Assembly: GCF_002858765.1 (NCBI RefSeq)
Contig: NZ_PJRP01000002.1
Coordinates: forward strand, 731,548 to 789,049
Origin: Cupriavidus pauculus
GTDB taxonomy: Bacteria > Pseudomonadota > Gammaproteobacteria > Burkholderiales > Burkholderiaceae
Direction of reading: 5' to 3'
Length of the DNA: 57,502 nt
Position numbers and translations under genes: made by a program. Under the pieces are notes generated by a model, which was not told the DNA's origin, made no database searches, and saw only the letters and a program-made list of their open reading frames with translations. Position 1 is the stretch's first letter; each line of letters opens with the position of its first letter. Of the stretch, positions 1-8,990 are shown one piece after another.

Positions 1-245
1 ATCCACAGCAGGATCTTCAGGTCCCAGCGGGCCAGGTGATCTTCTTCCGCCTTGGACGACAGCGAACCCCACAGTACGAGCGCGCCCAGAATGGCGAGCA
101 CGATGCCGAGCCAGAACGGGAAGTATCCCGGTCCCATCTTGGCGGCTGTGCCCATGGAATAGCCACGGGCGACGAAGGAAAAGCTCAAACCGACCAGAAT
201 GAACATCAGGCCGGAGGCAAAGTCCTTTTGGCTACGTATGCGCAA
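1..245 (-). CDS. TctB-family subunit of a tripartite tricarboxylate transporter (partial)
   Basis: The reverse strand is open from a TTG at 243-245 to the window edge, giving 81 residues of an N-terminus. A GAGGAG Shine-Dalgarno lies 6 bases before the TTG; the first in-frame ATG is 13 codons later and would cut into the first conserved segment. The protein starts MRIRSQKDFASG, has a first hydrophobic segment, then the MGPGYFPFWLG motif typical of TctB small membrane subunits and a second hydrophobic segment. In this family TctB is the small membrane component working with the large permease TctA and a periplasmic TctC/Bug binding protein to import carboxylates. TctA would be expected just beyond the left edge. 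A TctC-type gene lies on the same strand at 2395-3393 but is separated by an opposite-strand antiporter gene, so pairing is uncertain. Confidence 0.85.
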   Translation of the reverse strand, partial: MRIRSQKDFASGLMFILVGLSFSFVARGYSMGTAAKMGPGYFPFWLGIVLAILGALVLWGSLSSKAEEDHLARWDLKILLW

Positions 246-614
246 AATGATTCTCCTCGATATGACGCAGCTTTGACTGCTTGAAATCGTCGCGACAAGG
301 GCTCCCCCGTTCGCGGCAGGGTGGAAGGTAAAAGCGCATCCTTTCAGCTACCTTTCATATGTCTGCATAAAGTGGCAACCTCAGGGTATGTCCCTACGCA
401 GACGTCTGAAAGCTTTCGGTAAGTCGTTGACGATACAAGAAAAAGTGCAGGGAATACGCGGATGGAGGGCGCAGCAGAGTGGTGCTGCGCCGGACGGAAA
501 CGGACAGACCGGCGGCGCGCGGCCACCTATCATCGAAGGCGAGTGAAAGCTTTCGCATGGCCTGACATCCCCCCAACAAGAAATACCGGACAGGAACAAA
601 GACAGGAGGCCCGC
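246..614. other. Divergent intergenic region between tctB and nhaP2
   Basis: No convincing gene is present in these 369 bases. Visible structure: a perfect 10-bp palindrome CAGACGTCTG at 399-408, directly followed by the 10-bp palindrome GAAAGCTTTC at 408-417. The 12-mer TGAAAGCTTTCG containing the second palindrome recurs exactly at 544-555. A TTGACG element at 427-432 could be a -35 box, but no good -10 box follows at the right distance. Confidence 0.6.
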
Positions 615-2423
615 TTGGAAGCCATCGACCATGCCATCCTGATCGGCGCCCTGGTGATGACGCTGGGCATCCTGCTCGGGGTGTTCTCGGCCCGCTTCGG
701 GGTGCCGTTCCTGCTGGTGTTCCTGGGCGTGGGCATGGCCGCCGGCGTGGACGGCCCGGGCGGCATCCGCTTTTCCAATACCTGGCTCAGCTTCCTGGTG
801 GGCAATATCGCGCTGGCCGTGATCCTGCTCGACGGCGGGCTGCGCACGCGCTTTGCCACGTTCCGCGTGGCGTTGAAGCCGTCGCTGTCGCTGGCCACCG
901 TGGGCGTGGCCCTGACCGCCGTGCTGGTGGGATTGTTTGCAACATGGATGCTGGGCATCGACTGGAAGCTCGGGCTGCTGCTGGGCGCCATCGTCGGGTC
1001 CACGGATGCGGCCGCCGTGTTCTCGCTGCTCAACAGCAGCGGCATCCGGCTCAAGGACCGCGTGGCCAGCGTGCTCGAGATCGAATCGGGTATCAACGAC
1101 CCGATGGCCATCTTCCTGACCTTGACCCTGATCGAATGGATCACCGCGCCGCAGGGCCTGTCGCCCGGCGCGCTGGCCCTGCGGCTGCTGGTGCAGTTCG
1201 GGGTGGGCGGCTTGCTGGGCGTGGGGCTGGGCTATTGCATGGCCAATGTCATGGAGCGCGTCAACGTGGCCGAGGGGCTGCAGGCCATCCTGATCTGCTC
1301 CGCCGGCTGCATGATCTGGGCCGTCGTCCAGTCATTCGGCGGCAGCGGCTTCCTGGCCGTCTATCTGGTGGGGATGATGGTCGGCAACCGCGACCGCGCC
1401 GTCAGCGAGGACGTATTGCGCGCCATGGACGGCATGGCGTGGCTGGCCCAGTCCGCCATGTTCCTGCTGCTGGGGCTGCTGGTGACGCCGCACCGGATCT
1501 GGGATATCGCCGTGCCGGCCCTGGCGCTGGCCGGGTTCCTGATGTGCGTGGCGCGGCCCGTGGCGGTCTTTGTCGCGTTGCTGCCGTTCAAGTTCAGCTC
1601 GCGCGAAAAGGGCTTCCTGGCCTGGATAGGCCTGCGCGGCGCGGTGCCGATCGTGCTGTCGCTGTTCCCGCTGCTGCAGGGCATGGAGGATGCCGGACTG
1701 CTGTTCCGCGTGGCGTTTGCCGTGGTGCTGGCCAGCCTGCTGTGCCAGGGCACCACGGTGGCGCTGGCCGCCCGGCTGGCGCGTGTGCTGCGGCCGGCGT
1801 ATGACGAGCCGCTGTCGCGCGAGCGCCTGCGCGGCGTGCGCGCCCCGGGCATGGAGATGATGCAGTTCCTGGTGGCGCCCAATTCGTCGATGGAGGACCT
1901 GCGCGCGGATCAGATTGAACTGCCGTCGCGCAGCCGGCTGGTGACGGTGGCCCGCGAAGGCGCGCTGATGCCGCTGGACCAGGTGGTGCTGCGCGCGGGG
2001 GATATCGTGTCGATCCTGGCGCCAAGCCCGGCGATGCCGCGCCTGTCGCGCCTGTTCCTGAAGCCGGCCACGCCGCCTGCGTGGGATCAGGTGGCGCATG
2101 ATTTCCTGCTGGACGGGCAGGCCAGGCTGGCCGACGTGGCGGCGCTCTACGCCACGCGGCCGCTGCAGGCGGCCCAGCAGGAAAAGACGCTGGAGGAAGC
2201 GATGCTGGCGGCGTTTCCGTCGCCGCCGGTGGAGGGCGATGCGGTGGAGATCGCCGGTTTGCGGCTGACCGTGACCCGCATGGAGGGGCCGCGCATCGCG
2301 CAGGTAGGGTTGCTGCTGCCGCGCAATGCGGCCGAAGACGCGAGGGACGGCAAGGACCGCCTCTGGCGCATGCGCGACAAGGCGCGCGGATCGCTTAGTC
2401 GACCTTCGCGCCGGAAACCTTGA
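615..2423 (+). CDS. nhaP2: NhaP2-type potassium (or sodium)/proton antiporter
   Basis: A 602-residue inner-membrane antiporter that exchanges cytoplasmic K+ (or Na+) for protons. I place the start at TTG 615 because AGGAGG lies 5 bases upstream at 604-609; a longer frame from an ATG at 462 has an unlikely basic N-terminus. About residues 1-390 are hydrophobic with roughly a dozen membrane segments, including the conserved IVGSTDAAAVFSLL and ESGINDPMAIFL motifs of the CPA1 family. The C-terminal 200 residues are soluble and fit the RCK/TrkA-C plus CorC-like regulatory domains of NhaP2 (CvrA); total length matches the family. The last 10 codons overlap, tail to tail, the end of the convergent Bug-protein gene. 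K+ versus Na+ specificity cannot be read from the sequence. Confidence 0.9.
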   Translation: MEAIDHAILIGALVMTLGILLGVFSARFGVPFLLVFLGVGMAAGVDGPGGIRFSNTWLSFLVGNIALAVILLDGGLRTRFATFRVALKPSLSLATVGVALTAVLVGLFATWMLGIDWKLGLLLGAIVGSTDAAAVFSLLNSSGIRLKDRVASVLEIESGINDPMAIFLTLTLIEWITAPQGLSPGALALRLLVQFGVGGLLGVGLGYCMANVMERVNVAEGLQAILICSAGCMIWAVVQSFGGSGFLAVYLVGMMVGNRDRAVSEDVLRAMDGMAWLAQSAMFLLLGLLVTPHRIWDIAVPALALAGFLMCVARPVAVFVALLPFKFSSREKGFLAWIGLRGAVPIVLSLFPLLQGMEDAGLLFRVAFAVVLASLLCQGTTVALAARLARVLRPAYDEPLSRERLRGVRAPGMEMMQFLVAPNSSMEDLRADQIELPSRSRLVTVAREGALMPLDQVVLRAGDIVSILAPSPAMPRLSRLFLKPATPPAWDQVAHDFLLDGQARLADVAALYATRPLQAAQQEKTLEEAMLAAFPSPPVEGDAVEIAGLRLTVTRMEGPRIAQVGLLLPRNAAEDARDGKDRLWRMRDKARGSLSRPSRRKP

Positions 2424-3393
2424 CCACCTGGCCGTACTTCTTCAGTTCACGCTGGATCAGCGCGCCGAACTGCTCGGGCGTGGTGGGCGCCGGCTGGGCA
2501 CCGATACGGGCCAGGCGCGCCTTCATGTCGTCGGTCTTCAGGATGGCCACGATGTCGTGATTGAGGCGGTCCACGATATCGCGCGGCGTGCCGGCCGGCG
2601 CCAGGACGCCAAACCACGTCGAAATGTCGAAGCCCTCAAGCCCCAGCCCCTTGCCGGCCTCGGCAATGGTCGGCAGTTCGGGGAACGATGCCGCGCGGCT
2701 GGCCGTGGTCACGGCAAAGGCCTTGAGCTTGCCGGCCTTGATGTTGGCCGACGCCGACGCCAGGTTGTCGAAGATCAGGTCGGTCTGGCCCGACAGCACC
2801 GACAACTGCGCCGGCGACGCGCCGTTGTACGGGATATGGACCATGCTCACGTGCGCCATGCTCTTGAACAGCTCGCCCGACAGGTGGCCGGCGCTGCCAT
2901 TGCCGCCCGACGCGTAGTCAAGCTTGCCCGGGTGCTTGCGCGCGTATTCCACCAGGTCGCGCACGTTGTTGATATGCAGTTCGGCGGCCTTGCCCGGGTG
3001 CATCACCAGCACGTTCGGCACGTCGGCCACCAGCGTGACCGGGGCGAAATCCTTGACCGGGTCGTACGGCATCTTCGTGAACAGCGTGGGATTGATGGCG
3101 TGCGTGGCCACGGCGCCCATCACGAGCGTGTAGCCGTCGGCCGGCTGCTTGGCCACGTAGTCGGCGCCCAGGTTGCCGCCCGCGCCGGGCTTGTTCTCGA
3201 CCACAACGGGCTGGCCCAGGCTATCGCGCAGCTTCTCGCCAATGGCGCGTGCCACGGTGTCCAGCGGGCCGCCGGCCGGGTAGGGCACCACGAAGCGGAT
3301 CGGCTTGGTCGGCCAGTTGGCGGGGGCGGCGTGAGCCGGAACGGCCAGCGCCGTGGTGACGGCCAGCGCGGCCGTGAGCAGGGTCTTCAGCAT
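2395..3393 (-). CDS. Bug/TctC-family tripartite tricarboxylate transporter substrate-binding protein
   Basis: A 332-residue periplasmic binding protein. A signal peptide is clear: hydrophobic N-terminus ending in AVPAHAAPA, giving mature protein from about residue 23. The KPIRFVVPYPAGGPLD segment near residues 30-45 and the NKPGAGGNLGADYVA segment near 83 are hallmarks of the Bug family, which is greatly expanded in Burkholderiales. Such proteins bind carboxylates or other small organic anions and deliver them to a TctAB permease or a sensor. The next genes upstream on the same strand are a DUF2214 membrane protein and a CaiB/BaiF CoA-transferase; Bug genes often sit next to CoA-transferases, suggesting an organic-acid substrate, but no specific ligand can be assigned. 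Confidence 0.93.
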   Translation of the reverse strand: MLKTLLTAALAVTTALAVPAHAAPANWPTKPIRFVVPYPAGGPLDTVARAIGEKLRDSLGQPVVVENKPGAGGNLGADYVAKQPADGYTLVMGAVATHAINPTLFTKMPYDPVKDFAPVTLVADVPNVLVMHPGKAAELHINNVRDLVEYARKHPGKLDYASGGNGSAGHLSGELFKSMAHVSMVHIPYNGASPAQLSVLSGQTDLIFDNLASASANIKAGKLKAFAVTTASRAASFPELPTIAEAGKGLGLEGFDISTWFGVLAPAGTPRDIVDRLNHDIVAILKTDDMKARLARIGAQPAPTTPEQFGALIQRELKKYGQVVKVSGAKVD

Positions 3394-3463
3394 GTCAAAC
3401 GTGGAAAAGGATGGGAATCTTTGGGCCGGCGCGTACGTTGCGCGTCGGTGGTGGTCGTGCCTC

Positions 3464-3919
3464 TTAGCGGATGCCGATGCCCCGGGCCATCATCACGGCA
3501 CACAGCGGCAGCAGGATCACAAGATGGGCCTCGATCATCACCCAGCGCCGAGCCTTCCTGATTTCCGCCGGCGTCGGCACGAAATCGGGTAGCCGTTTGG
3601 CCTGCTTGCGCCAGCGGGCAATGGCGAAGGTCGGCGGCAGCGAGCACAGCGCGATCACCACGAACACGGTCATCTTGGCGTGGAACCACGGATTGTGGAT
3701 GTAGAAGTCCACGCCCTTGGCACCATAGAACAGGCGCAGCAGGCCGGTGGCCAGCGTCGCCATGGCCGACAGGAAATAGACGAAATCGTAGATCGACAGG
3801 CGGCGGACAGCGGCCGGGGTCATGTCCGGACGCAGCACCACGGCTTCGGCGGCCATCAGCGTAATCAGCAGGAAGATGGCCGTGAAGTGCAGGAACGCGA
3901 GCAGGGCATCGGTCAGCAT
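3464..3919 (-). CDS. DUF2214-family integral membrane protein
   Basis: A 151-residue membrane protein beginning MLTDALLAFLHFTAIF. I chose the ATG at 3919 because GGAGAATGC precedes it; an in-frame GTG further upstream adds 18 unlikely residues. Four hydrophobic segments are visible (about residues 5-27, 42-63, 78-98 and 128-148). Conserved features include an early His, the YDFVYFLSAM segment, and W-x-H-A-K-M at about residue 75, matching the DUF2214 family of small membrane proteins of unknown function. It lies 70 bases before the Bug-protein gene on the same strand, so co-transcription is possible. I cannot assign a function. Confidence 0.8.
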   Translation of the reverse strand: MLTDALLAFLHFTAIFLLITLMAAEAVVLRPDMTPAAVRRLSIYDFVYFLSAMATLATGLLRLFYGAKGVDFYIHNPWFHAKMTVFVVIALCSLPPTFAIARWRKQAKRLPDFVPTPAEIRKARRWVMIEAHLVILLPLCAVMMARGIGIR

Positions 3920-4022
3920 GCATTCTCCTAAGGATGGAAAAACGTCATGATCACCGGCCCGCGCGCCCGCCAAAGGCAGGCGCGGTCAAGGTCTGGTCAG
4001 TTTCCGACGAATCTGGTTCGCG

Positions 4023-5243
4023 TCAGACCACACCCTTGGCACGCAGGGCGGCGATGTGTTCGGCACTGTAGCCGAGTGTCTCGTCCAGCACCACATCGGT
4101 GTGCTCCCCGAGCAACGGGGGGTGGCGCAGCGCCTCGGGCGGCGTGGCGCTCATCTTCATCGGGCTGCCGACCAGCTTGACCGTGCCGCCCGTGGGGTGG
4201 GGCAGGTCCACGCGCAGGCCGCGCGACACCACCTGTTCGTTCTCGAAGACTTCGTCGAGCGTGTTGATCGGGCCGCACGGCACGCCGGCTTTCTCCAGGT
4301 CGAGAATCCACTGCTCGCGGGTGCGCGGCAGGACCATCTCGGCCAGGATCGGCACCAGCGCGTCGCGATGCGCCACGCGCTGCGGGTTGGTGGCAAAGCG
4401 CGGGTCGTCGGCCAGTTCGGGGCGGCCGCCGGCGGTCACGAACTTGCGGAACTGGCCGTCGTTGCCCACCGCCACGATGATCCAGCCATCGGCGGCATGG
4501 AAGGTCTGGTACGGGACGATGTTCGGGTGGGCGTTGCCCCAGCGCTTGGGCGCCACGCCGCTGGCCAGGTAGTTGGTGTTCATGTTGGCCAGCATCGACA
4601 CCTGCACGTCGAGCAGGGCCATGTCGATGTACTGGCCTTCACCGGTGCGGTCGCGGTGGGCCAGCGCGGCCAGCACGGCGATGGTGGCGTACTGGCCGGT
4701 CATCAGGTCGGAAATCGCCACGCCGGCCTTCTGCGGGCCGCCGCCGGGCAGGTCGTCGCGCTCGCCGGTCAGGCTCATGAAGCCGCCCATGCCCTGGATG
4801 ATGAAGTCGTAGCCGGGGCGCTGGGCGTACGGGCCGGTCTGGCCGAAGCCGGTGACCGAGCAGTAGATGATGTCCGGCTTGACGGCCTTGAGCGATTCGT
4901 AATCCAGGCCATACTTCTTCAGTTGGCCAACCTTGTAGTTTTCCAGCACCACGTCGCTCTGGGCGGCCAGGTCGCGTACCAGTTGCTGGCCTTCGGGCGT
5001 GCTGATGTCGCAGGTCACCGACCGCTTGTTGCGGTTCGCGGCCAGGTAGTAGGCGGCCTCGGCCGTGTCGCGGCCGTCGGGCGTCTTGAGCCAGGGCGGG
5101 CCCCAGATGCGGGTGTCGTCACCTGCGCCCGGGCGCTCGATCTTGATCACGTCGGCGCCGAAATCGGCAAGATTCTGGGCGCACCAGGGCCCGGCGAGCA
5201 CGCGGGTCAGGTCGAGGACGCGAAGATGGCTTAAGGCTCCCAT
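4023..5243 (-). CDS. CaiB/BaiF CoA-transferase family protein (family III)
   Basis: A 406-residue cytoplasmic enzyme that moves coenzyme A between carboxylic acids. The N-terminus LRVLDLTRVLAGPWCAQNLA and the following FGADVIKIERPGAGDDTR are diagnostic of family III CoA-transferases. The segment GQYIDMALLD near residue 178 carries the aspartate expected to form the acyl-anhydride intermediate. Length is normal for the family. The ATG at 5243 starts the conserved fold without any spare residues. The neighbouring Bug binding protein fits uptake and CoA activation of an organic acid, though substrates of this family are not predictable from sequence alone. Confidence 0.92.
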   Translation of the reverse strand: MGALSHLRVLDLTRVLAGPWCAQNLADFGADVIKIERPGAGDDTRIWGPPWLKTPDGRDTAEAAYYLAANRNKRSVTCDISTPEGQQLVRDLAAQSDVVLENYKVGQLKKYGLDYESLKAVKPDIIYCSVTGFGQTGPYAQRPGYDFIIQGMGGFMSLTGERDDLPGGGPQKAGVAISDLMTGQYATIAVLAALAHRDRTGEGQYIDMALLDVQVSMLANMNTNYLASGVAPKRWGNAHPNIVPYQTFHAADGWIIVAVGNDGQFRKFVTAGGRPELADDPRFATNPQRVAHRDALVPILAEMVLPRTREQWILDLEKAGVPCGPINTLDEVFENEQVVSRGLRVDLPHPTGGTVKLVGSPMKMSATPPEALRHPPLLGEHTDVVLDETLGYSAEHIAALRAKGVV

Positions 5244-5421
5244 GGCGGTGGCGGCTGGCAGTTCTGAGGAGCCAGCACTCTATCACCGGCCAACCGGGCC
5301 GACGCCTCGGGGCGGGGCGCTGGTCCGTGTTCCGTGGGCGATAACCGGACAGGCGGCGCCGCGCCATGCCTGGCCCCAACACAGGCGCGGCGCGCCAGTG
5401 CCCCGGGACGGGGCTTCCCCG

Positions 5422-5427
5422 TATAAT
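5422..5427 (+). promoter_or_regulatory. Candidate -10 element for alaS
   Basis: A perfect TATAAT lies 67 bases before the alaS start codon and just after a CGGGG-CTT-CCCCG inverted repeat (5409-5421). No recognisable -35 box stands at the standard distance, so this is only a candidate promoter. Confidence 0.35.
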
Positions 5428-5493
5428 CAACGGTTTGCAAATCCAACCTGACTGACTGCGCCCTGCCACGACGCGGGAGGCGCCCGATACAAC

Positions 5494-8118
5494 ATGAAAG
5501 TCTCCGACATTCGCAGCAAGTTCCTGCAGTTCTACGAGTCGAAGGACCATACCGTGGTCCGCTCGTCCAGCCTGGTGCCGGCGAACGACCCGACGCTGCT
5601 GTTCACCAATTCGGGCATGGTGCAGTTCAAGGACGTGTTCCTGGGCACCGACAAGCGTCCGTACTCGCGCGCCACGTCGTCGCAGCGTTCGGTGCGCGCC
5701 GGCGGCAAGCACAATGACCTCGAAAATGTGGGTTACACCGCACGTCACCACACGTTCTTCGAGATGCTGGGCAATTTCTCATTTGGCGACTATTTCAAGC
5801 GCGATGCCATCCAGTACGCCTGGGAGCTGCTGACCAAGGTCTACCAGTTGCCGGCCGACAAGCTGTGGGTGACGGTGTACGCCGAGGACGACGAGGCCTA
5901 CGACATCTGGGCCAAGGAAGTGGGCGTGCCGACCGACCGCATCGTGCGCATCGGCGACAACAAGGGCGCGCGCTACGCGTCGGACAACTTCTGGCAGATG
6001 GCCGACACCGGCCCCTGCGGCCCTTGCTCGGAGATCTTCTACGACCACGGTCCGGAAGTCTGGGGTGGCCCACCGGGATCGCCCGAGGAAGACGGCGACC
6101 GCTACATCGAGATCTGGAACCTGGTGTTCATGCAGTTCAACCGCGACGAGCAGGGCAACATGACGCGCCTGCCCAAGCCGTGCGTGGATACCGGCATGGG
6201 CCTGGAGCGCATTGCCGCGGTGCTGCAGCACGTGCACAGCAACTACGAGATCGACCTGTTCCAGGCGCTGATCAAGGTCGCCGGTCGTGAAACGCATATC
6301 GCCGATCTGAACCAGAACTCGCTGAAGGTTATTGCCGACCATATCCGCGCGTGCTCGTTCCTGATCGTCGATGGCGTGATTCCGGGCAACGAAGGCCGTG
6401 GCTATGTGCTGCGCCGTATCGTGCGCCGCGCGATCCGTCACGGCTACAAGCTGGGCCAGAAGACGCCGTTCTTCCACAAGCTGGTGCCGGACCTGGTGGC
6501 GCAGATGGGCGAAGCCTATCCGGAACTGGCCGACGCCCAGAACCGCGTGGTGGAAGTGCTCAAGGCCGAGGAAGAGCGTTTCTTCGAGACGATCGAGAAC
6601 GGCATGTCGATCCTGGACGGCGCCGTGGCCGAACTCAAGGCCGGTGGCGGCAAGGTGCTGGACGGCGAACTGGCGTTCAAGCTGCACGATACGTTCGGCT
6701 TCCCGCTCGACCTGACGCAGGACGTGGCGCGCGAGCAGGAAATCACCGTCGACGAAGCGGCCTTCGACGCCGCGATGACGCGCCAGCGCGAGCAGGCCCG
6801 TGCCGCCGGCAAGTTCAAGATGGCCGCCGGCCTGGAGTACACGGGCGACAAGACCGTGTTCCACGGCTATGACGCGCTGAGCATGGAAGGCGCGAGCGTG
6901 ACCGCGCTGTACGTCGATGGCGCTTCGGTCGACACGATGCAGCCGGGCCAGACCGGCGTGGTGGTGCTGGACAACACGCCGTTCTACGCCGAATCCGGTG
7001 GCCAGGTCGGTGACCAGGGCACGCTGGTGGCGGGCGCGGCCGTGTTCACCGTGGCCGATACCACCAAGGTCCAGGCCGACGTGTTCGGCCACCAGGGCAC
7101 GCTGGCCAACGGCGCGCTGAAGGTGGGCGACAAGGTCGCGGCACAGGTGGACGCCGTCCGCCGCGCCCGCACCGTGCGCAACCACTCGGCCACCCACCTG
7201 ATGCACAAGGCGCTGCGCGAAGTGCTGGGCACCCATGTGCAGCAGAAGGGCTCGCTGGTCGATCCGGACAAGACGCGTTTCGACTTCTCGCACAACGCGC
7301 CGGTGACCGATGACCAGATCCGCCAGATCGAGGAAATCGTCAACGCCGAGATCCTGAGCAACGCGCCGACCGTGGTCGCCGTCATGCCGTTCGACGACGC
7401 CGTGAAGAGCGGTGCCATGGCACTGTTCGGCGAGAAGTACGCCGACGATGTGCGCGTGCTGTCGATCGGCACGTCGAAGGAACTGTGTGGTGGCACCCAC
7501 GTGACCCGCACCGGCGATATCGGCCTGTTCAAGATCGTCGTGGAAGCCGGCGTGGCCGCAGGTATCCGCCGCGTGGAAGCCATCACCGGCGACAACGCGC
7601 TCCACTACCTGCAATCGCTCGACGCGCGCCTGAACGAGGCCGCTGCCGCGCTGCGCGCCCAGCCGTCGGAACTGGTGCCGCGTATCGGCCAGGTGCAGGA
7701 CCAGGTTCGCGCGCTGGAAAAGGAACTCGAAAAGCTGAAGAGCAAGCTGGCTTCGTCGCAGGGCGATGAACTGGCATCGCAGGCCGTGGACATCAAGGGT
7801 CTGAAGGTGCTGGCCGCCCAGCTCGAAGGTGCCGACGTGAAGACGCTGCGCGAAACGATGGACAAGCTCAAGGACAAGCTCCAGAGCGCCGCCATCGTGC
7901 TGGCCGCCGTCTCGGACGGCAAGGTCAGCCTGATCGCGGGCGTGACTGCCGACGCCACGTCGAAGGTCAAGGCCGGCGAGCTCGTCAACTTCGTCGCCCA
8001 GCAGGTGGGCGGCAAGGGCGGCGGCCGTCCGGACATGGCCCAGGCCGGCGGTACCGACCCGACGGGTCTGCCGAAGGCGCTGGCGGGCGTGACGGAATGG
8101 GTGTCGGCGAAGGTCTGA
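5494..8118 (+). CDS. alaS: Alanine--tRNA ligase
   Basis: An 874-residue cytoplasmic class II aminoacyl-tRNA synthetase that charges tRNA-Ala. The start [19 protein letters not shown] is typical of AlaRS, and GGGAGG at 5475-5480 precedes the ATG. The aminoacylation domain carries [11 protein letters not shown] and the class II motifs; the editing domain shows the zinc-type motifs [11 protein letters not shown] (about residue 565) and CGGTH (about 665). The C-terminal part has the coiled-coil [15 protein letters not shown] and ends in the glycine-rich C-Ala domain [15 protein letters not shown]. Length equals the usual about 875. It is followed by a strong intrinsic terminator and appears monocistronic. 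Confidence 0.99.
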   Translation: MKVSDIRSKFLQFYESKDHTVVRSSSLVPANDPTLLFTNSGMVQFKDVFLGTDKRPYSRATSSQRSVRAGGKHNDLENVGYTARHHTFFEMLGNFSFGDYFKRDAIQYAWELLTKVYQLPADKLWVTVYAEDDEAYDIWAKEVGVPTDRIVRIGDNKGARYASDNFWQMADTGPCGPCSEIFYDHGPEVWGGPPGSPEEDGDRYIEIWNLVFMQFNRDEQGNMTRLPKPCVDTGMGLERIAAVLQHVHSNYEIDLFQALIKVAGRETHIADLNQNSLKVIADHIRACSFLIVDGVIPGNEGRGYVLRRIVRRAIRHGYKLGQKTPFFHKLVPDLVAQMGEAYPELADAQNRVVEVLKAEEERFFETIENGMSILDGAVAELKAGGGKVLDGELAFKLHDTFGFPLDLTQDVAREQEITVDEAAFDAAMTRQREQARAAGKFKMAAGLEYTGDKTVFHGYDALSMEGASVTALYVDGASVDTMQPGQTGVVVLDNTPFYAESGGQVGDQGTLVAGAAVFTVADTTKVQADVFGHQGTLANGALKVGDKVAAQVDAVRRARTVRNHSATHLMHKALREVLGTHVQQKGSLVDPDKTRFDFSHNAPVTDDQIRQIEEIVNAEILSNAPTVVAVMPFDDAVKSGAMALFGEKYADDVRVLSIGTSKELCGGTHVTRTGDIGLFKIVVEAGVAAGIRRVEAITGDNALHYLQSLDARLNEAAAALRAQPSELVPRIGQVQDQVRALEKELEKLKSKLASSQGDELASQAVDIKGLKVLAAQLEGADVKTLRETMDKLKDKLQSAAIVLAAVSDGKVSLIAGVTADATSKVKAGELVNFVAQQVGGKGGGRPDMAQAGGTDPTGLPKALAGVTEWVSAKV

Positions 8119-8155
8119 TGCCCAGGTGCCTGACTGCCCGAAGCTGCTGTGAGAG

Positions 8156-8185
8156 AAACGCCTGCGCAAGCAGGCGTTTTTTTTT
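8156..8185 (+). terminator. Rho-independent terminator of alaS
   Basis: A perfect 10-bp stem AAACGCCTGC/GCAGGCGTTT closes a GCAA tetraloop and runs into a tract of about nine Ts. It lies 38 bases after the alaS stop codon. Confidence 0.92.
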
Positions 8186-8196
8186 GCCTGCGTGTC

Positions 8197-8334
8197 CTAG
8201 CTCTTCATTGATGCGGCAGAAAACGTCCAGTAGATCAGATAGGCGACGTAGCACGAGTAGATGGCCAGAATTGCAAACATGATCTTCCAGCGCCGTGGCG
8301 TTTCGTCCAGAAAGCGTTTCATGAATAGCGGCAC
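8197..8334 (-). CDS. Small single-span membrane protein, unknown
   Basis: A 45-residue reading frame from GTG 8334 (AAGGAG lies 6 bases upstream); an in-frame ATG at 8322 would give 41 residues. The sequence has a basic N-terminus (KRFLDETPRRWK) and one hydrophobic segment rich in Ile and Tyr (FAILAIYSCYVAYLIYW), ending in a short polar tail. By the positive-inside rule the N-terminus should be cytoplasmic. It sits 36 bases downstream of the next membrane-protein gene on the same strand, so the two are probably co-transcribed. I do not recognise the family. The good ribosome-binding site and the membrane-like composition argue it is a real gene. Confidence 0.55.
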   Translation of the reverse strand: MPLFMKRFLDETPRRWKIMFAILAIYSCYVAYLIYWTFSAASMKS

Positions 8335-8370
8335 GTCATGCTCCTTTTGCTGTGATGAAGAAAGAGGGAT

Positions 8371-8814
8371 TCATGTCGTGGCTGGCTGAACGACATGCAG
8401 GTACGCAAGGAAATACAGGGTCGCGGTGATGGAAGTCAGGACCAGCGAATAGCGCAAAATCCCGTTGGCGATGCAGGGTGTGCCGGAAGCTGCCATGCAT
8501 GACTCCATGGCGCCAAGCACGATGCCGGCCGCGCTTAGTGCGATCACGCAGATATGTGCACCAAGGTAGGCCAACGACAGGTGGTAGTCAGGGGAAGAGC
8601 CCCCGATCGCTCCGCTCAGCATGTAACATGCGCTGGCACTCATTGGCAGGGCGGCCCAGAGCATCTGGCCGTGACCGATTGCGCGGCGAAACACGCCGCG
8701 GCTGTGCTCGCGAAAGAAGTTTGGCAGTCTGGCGAGGGGCAGCAGCGCCAATGGGGCCAGCAACGGCACTGCGATGTTGATCAGGAACCAGCCTGAATGT
8801 TCGAGTGATCGCAT
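8371..8814 (-). CDS. Four-span integral membrane protein, unknown
   Basis: A 147-residue protein with four clear hydrophobic segments (about residues 10-29, 51-70, 80-102 and 120-142), separated by a basic loop (FFREHSRGVFRRAIGHG) and a short loop SSPDYHLS. Two cysteines flank the third-to-fourth loop (ESCMAASGTPC). Nothing in it resembles a catalytic or transport motif I know. The pair with the 45-residue membrane protein just downstream suggests a two-gene unit between alaS and the slipin gene. Function unassigned. Confidence 0.7.
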   Translation of the reverse strand: MRSLEHSGWFLINIAVPLLAPLALLPLARLPNFFREHSRGVFRRAIGHGQMLWAALPMSASACYMLSGAIGGSSPDYHLSLAYLGAHICVIALSAAGIVLGAMESCMAASGTPCIANGILRYSLVLTSITATLYFLAYLHVVQPATT

Positions 8815-8990
8815 GTCTTGTTCGAGGATAGGGTTCAGAAGATAGGTCGGTGCCGGACCACGACATCGACCACATTCCCATCCTATGTGGGCACCCGCGC
8901 CCCCGCCAATAAGACAGCTCTCAAACTATAGCCCGCAAGGCAAATCCCTTTGCCCGCCATCAACCCAGCCGAAACATATCGGCCCCCCAC

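Noticed and set aside
462..614. N-terminal extension of the NhaP2 protein starting at ATG 462.
   Set aside because: The extension is Arg-rich, lacks family similarity and crosses the repeated palindrome; TTG 615 has an ideal AGGAGG.
1332..2099. Long antisense frames opposite nhaP2, and similar long frames opposite alaS, valS, polA, rpoD and others.
   Set aside because: These are mirror frames produced by high GC at third codon positions; their translations are rich in Arg, His, Ala and Gly and show no family motifs.
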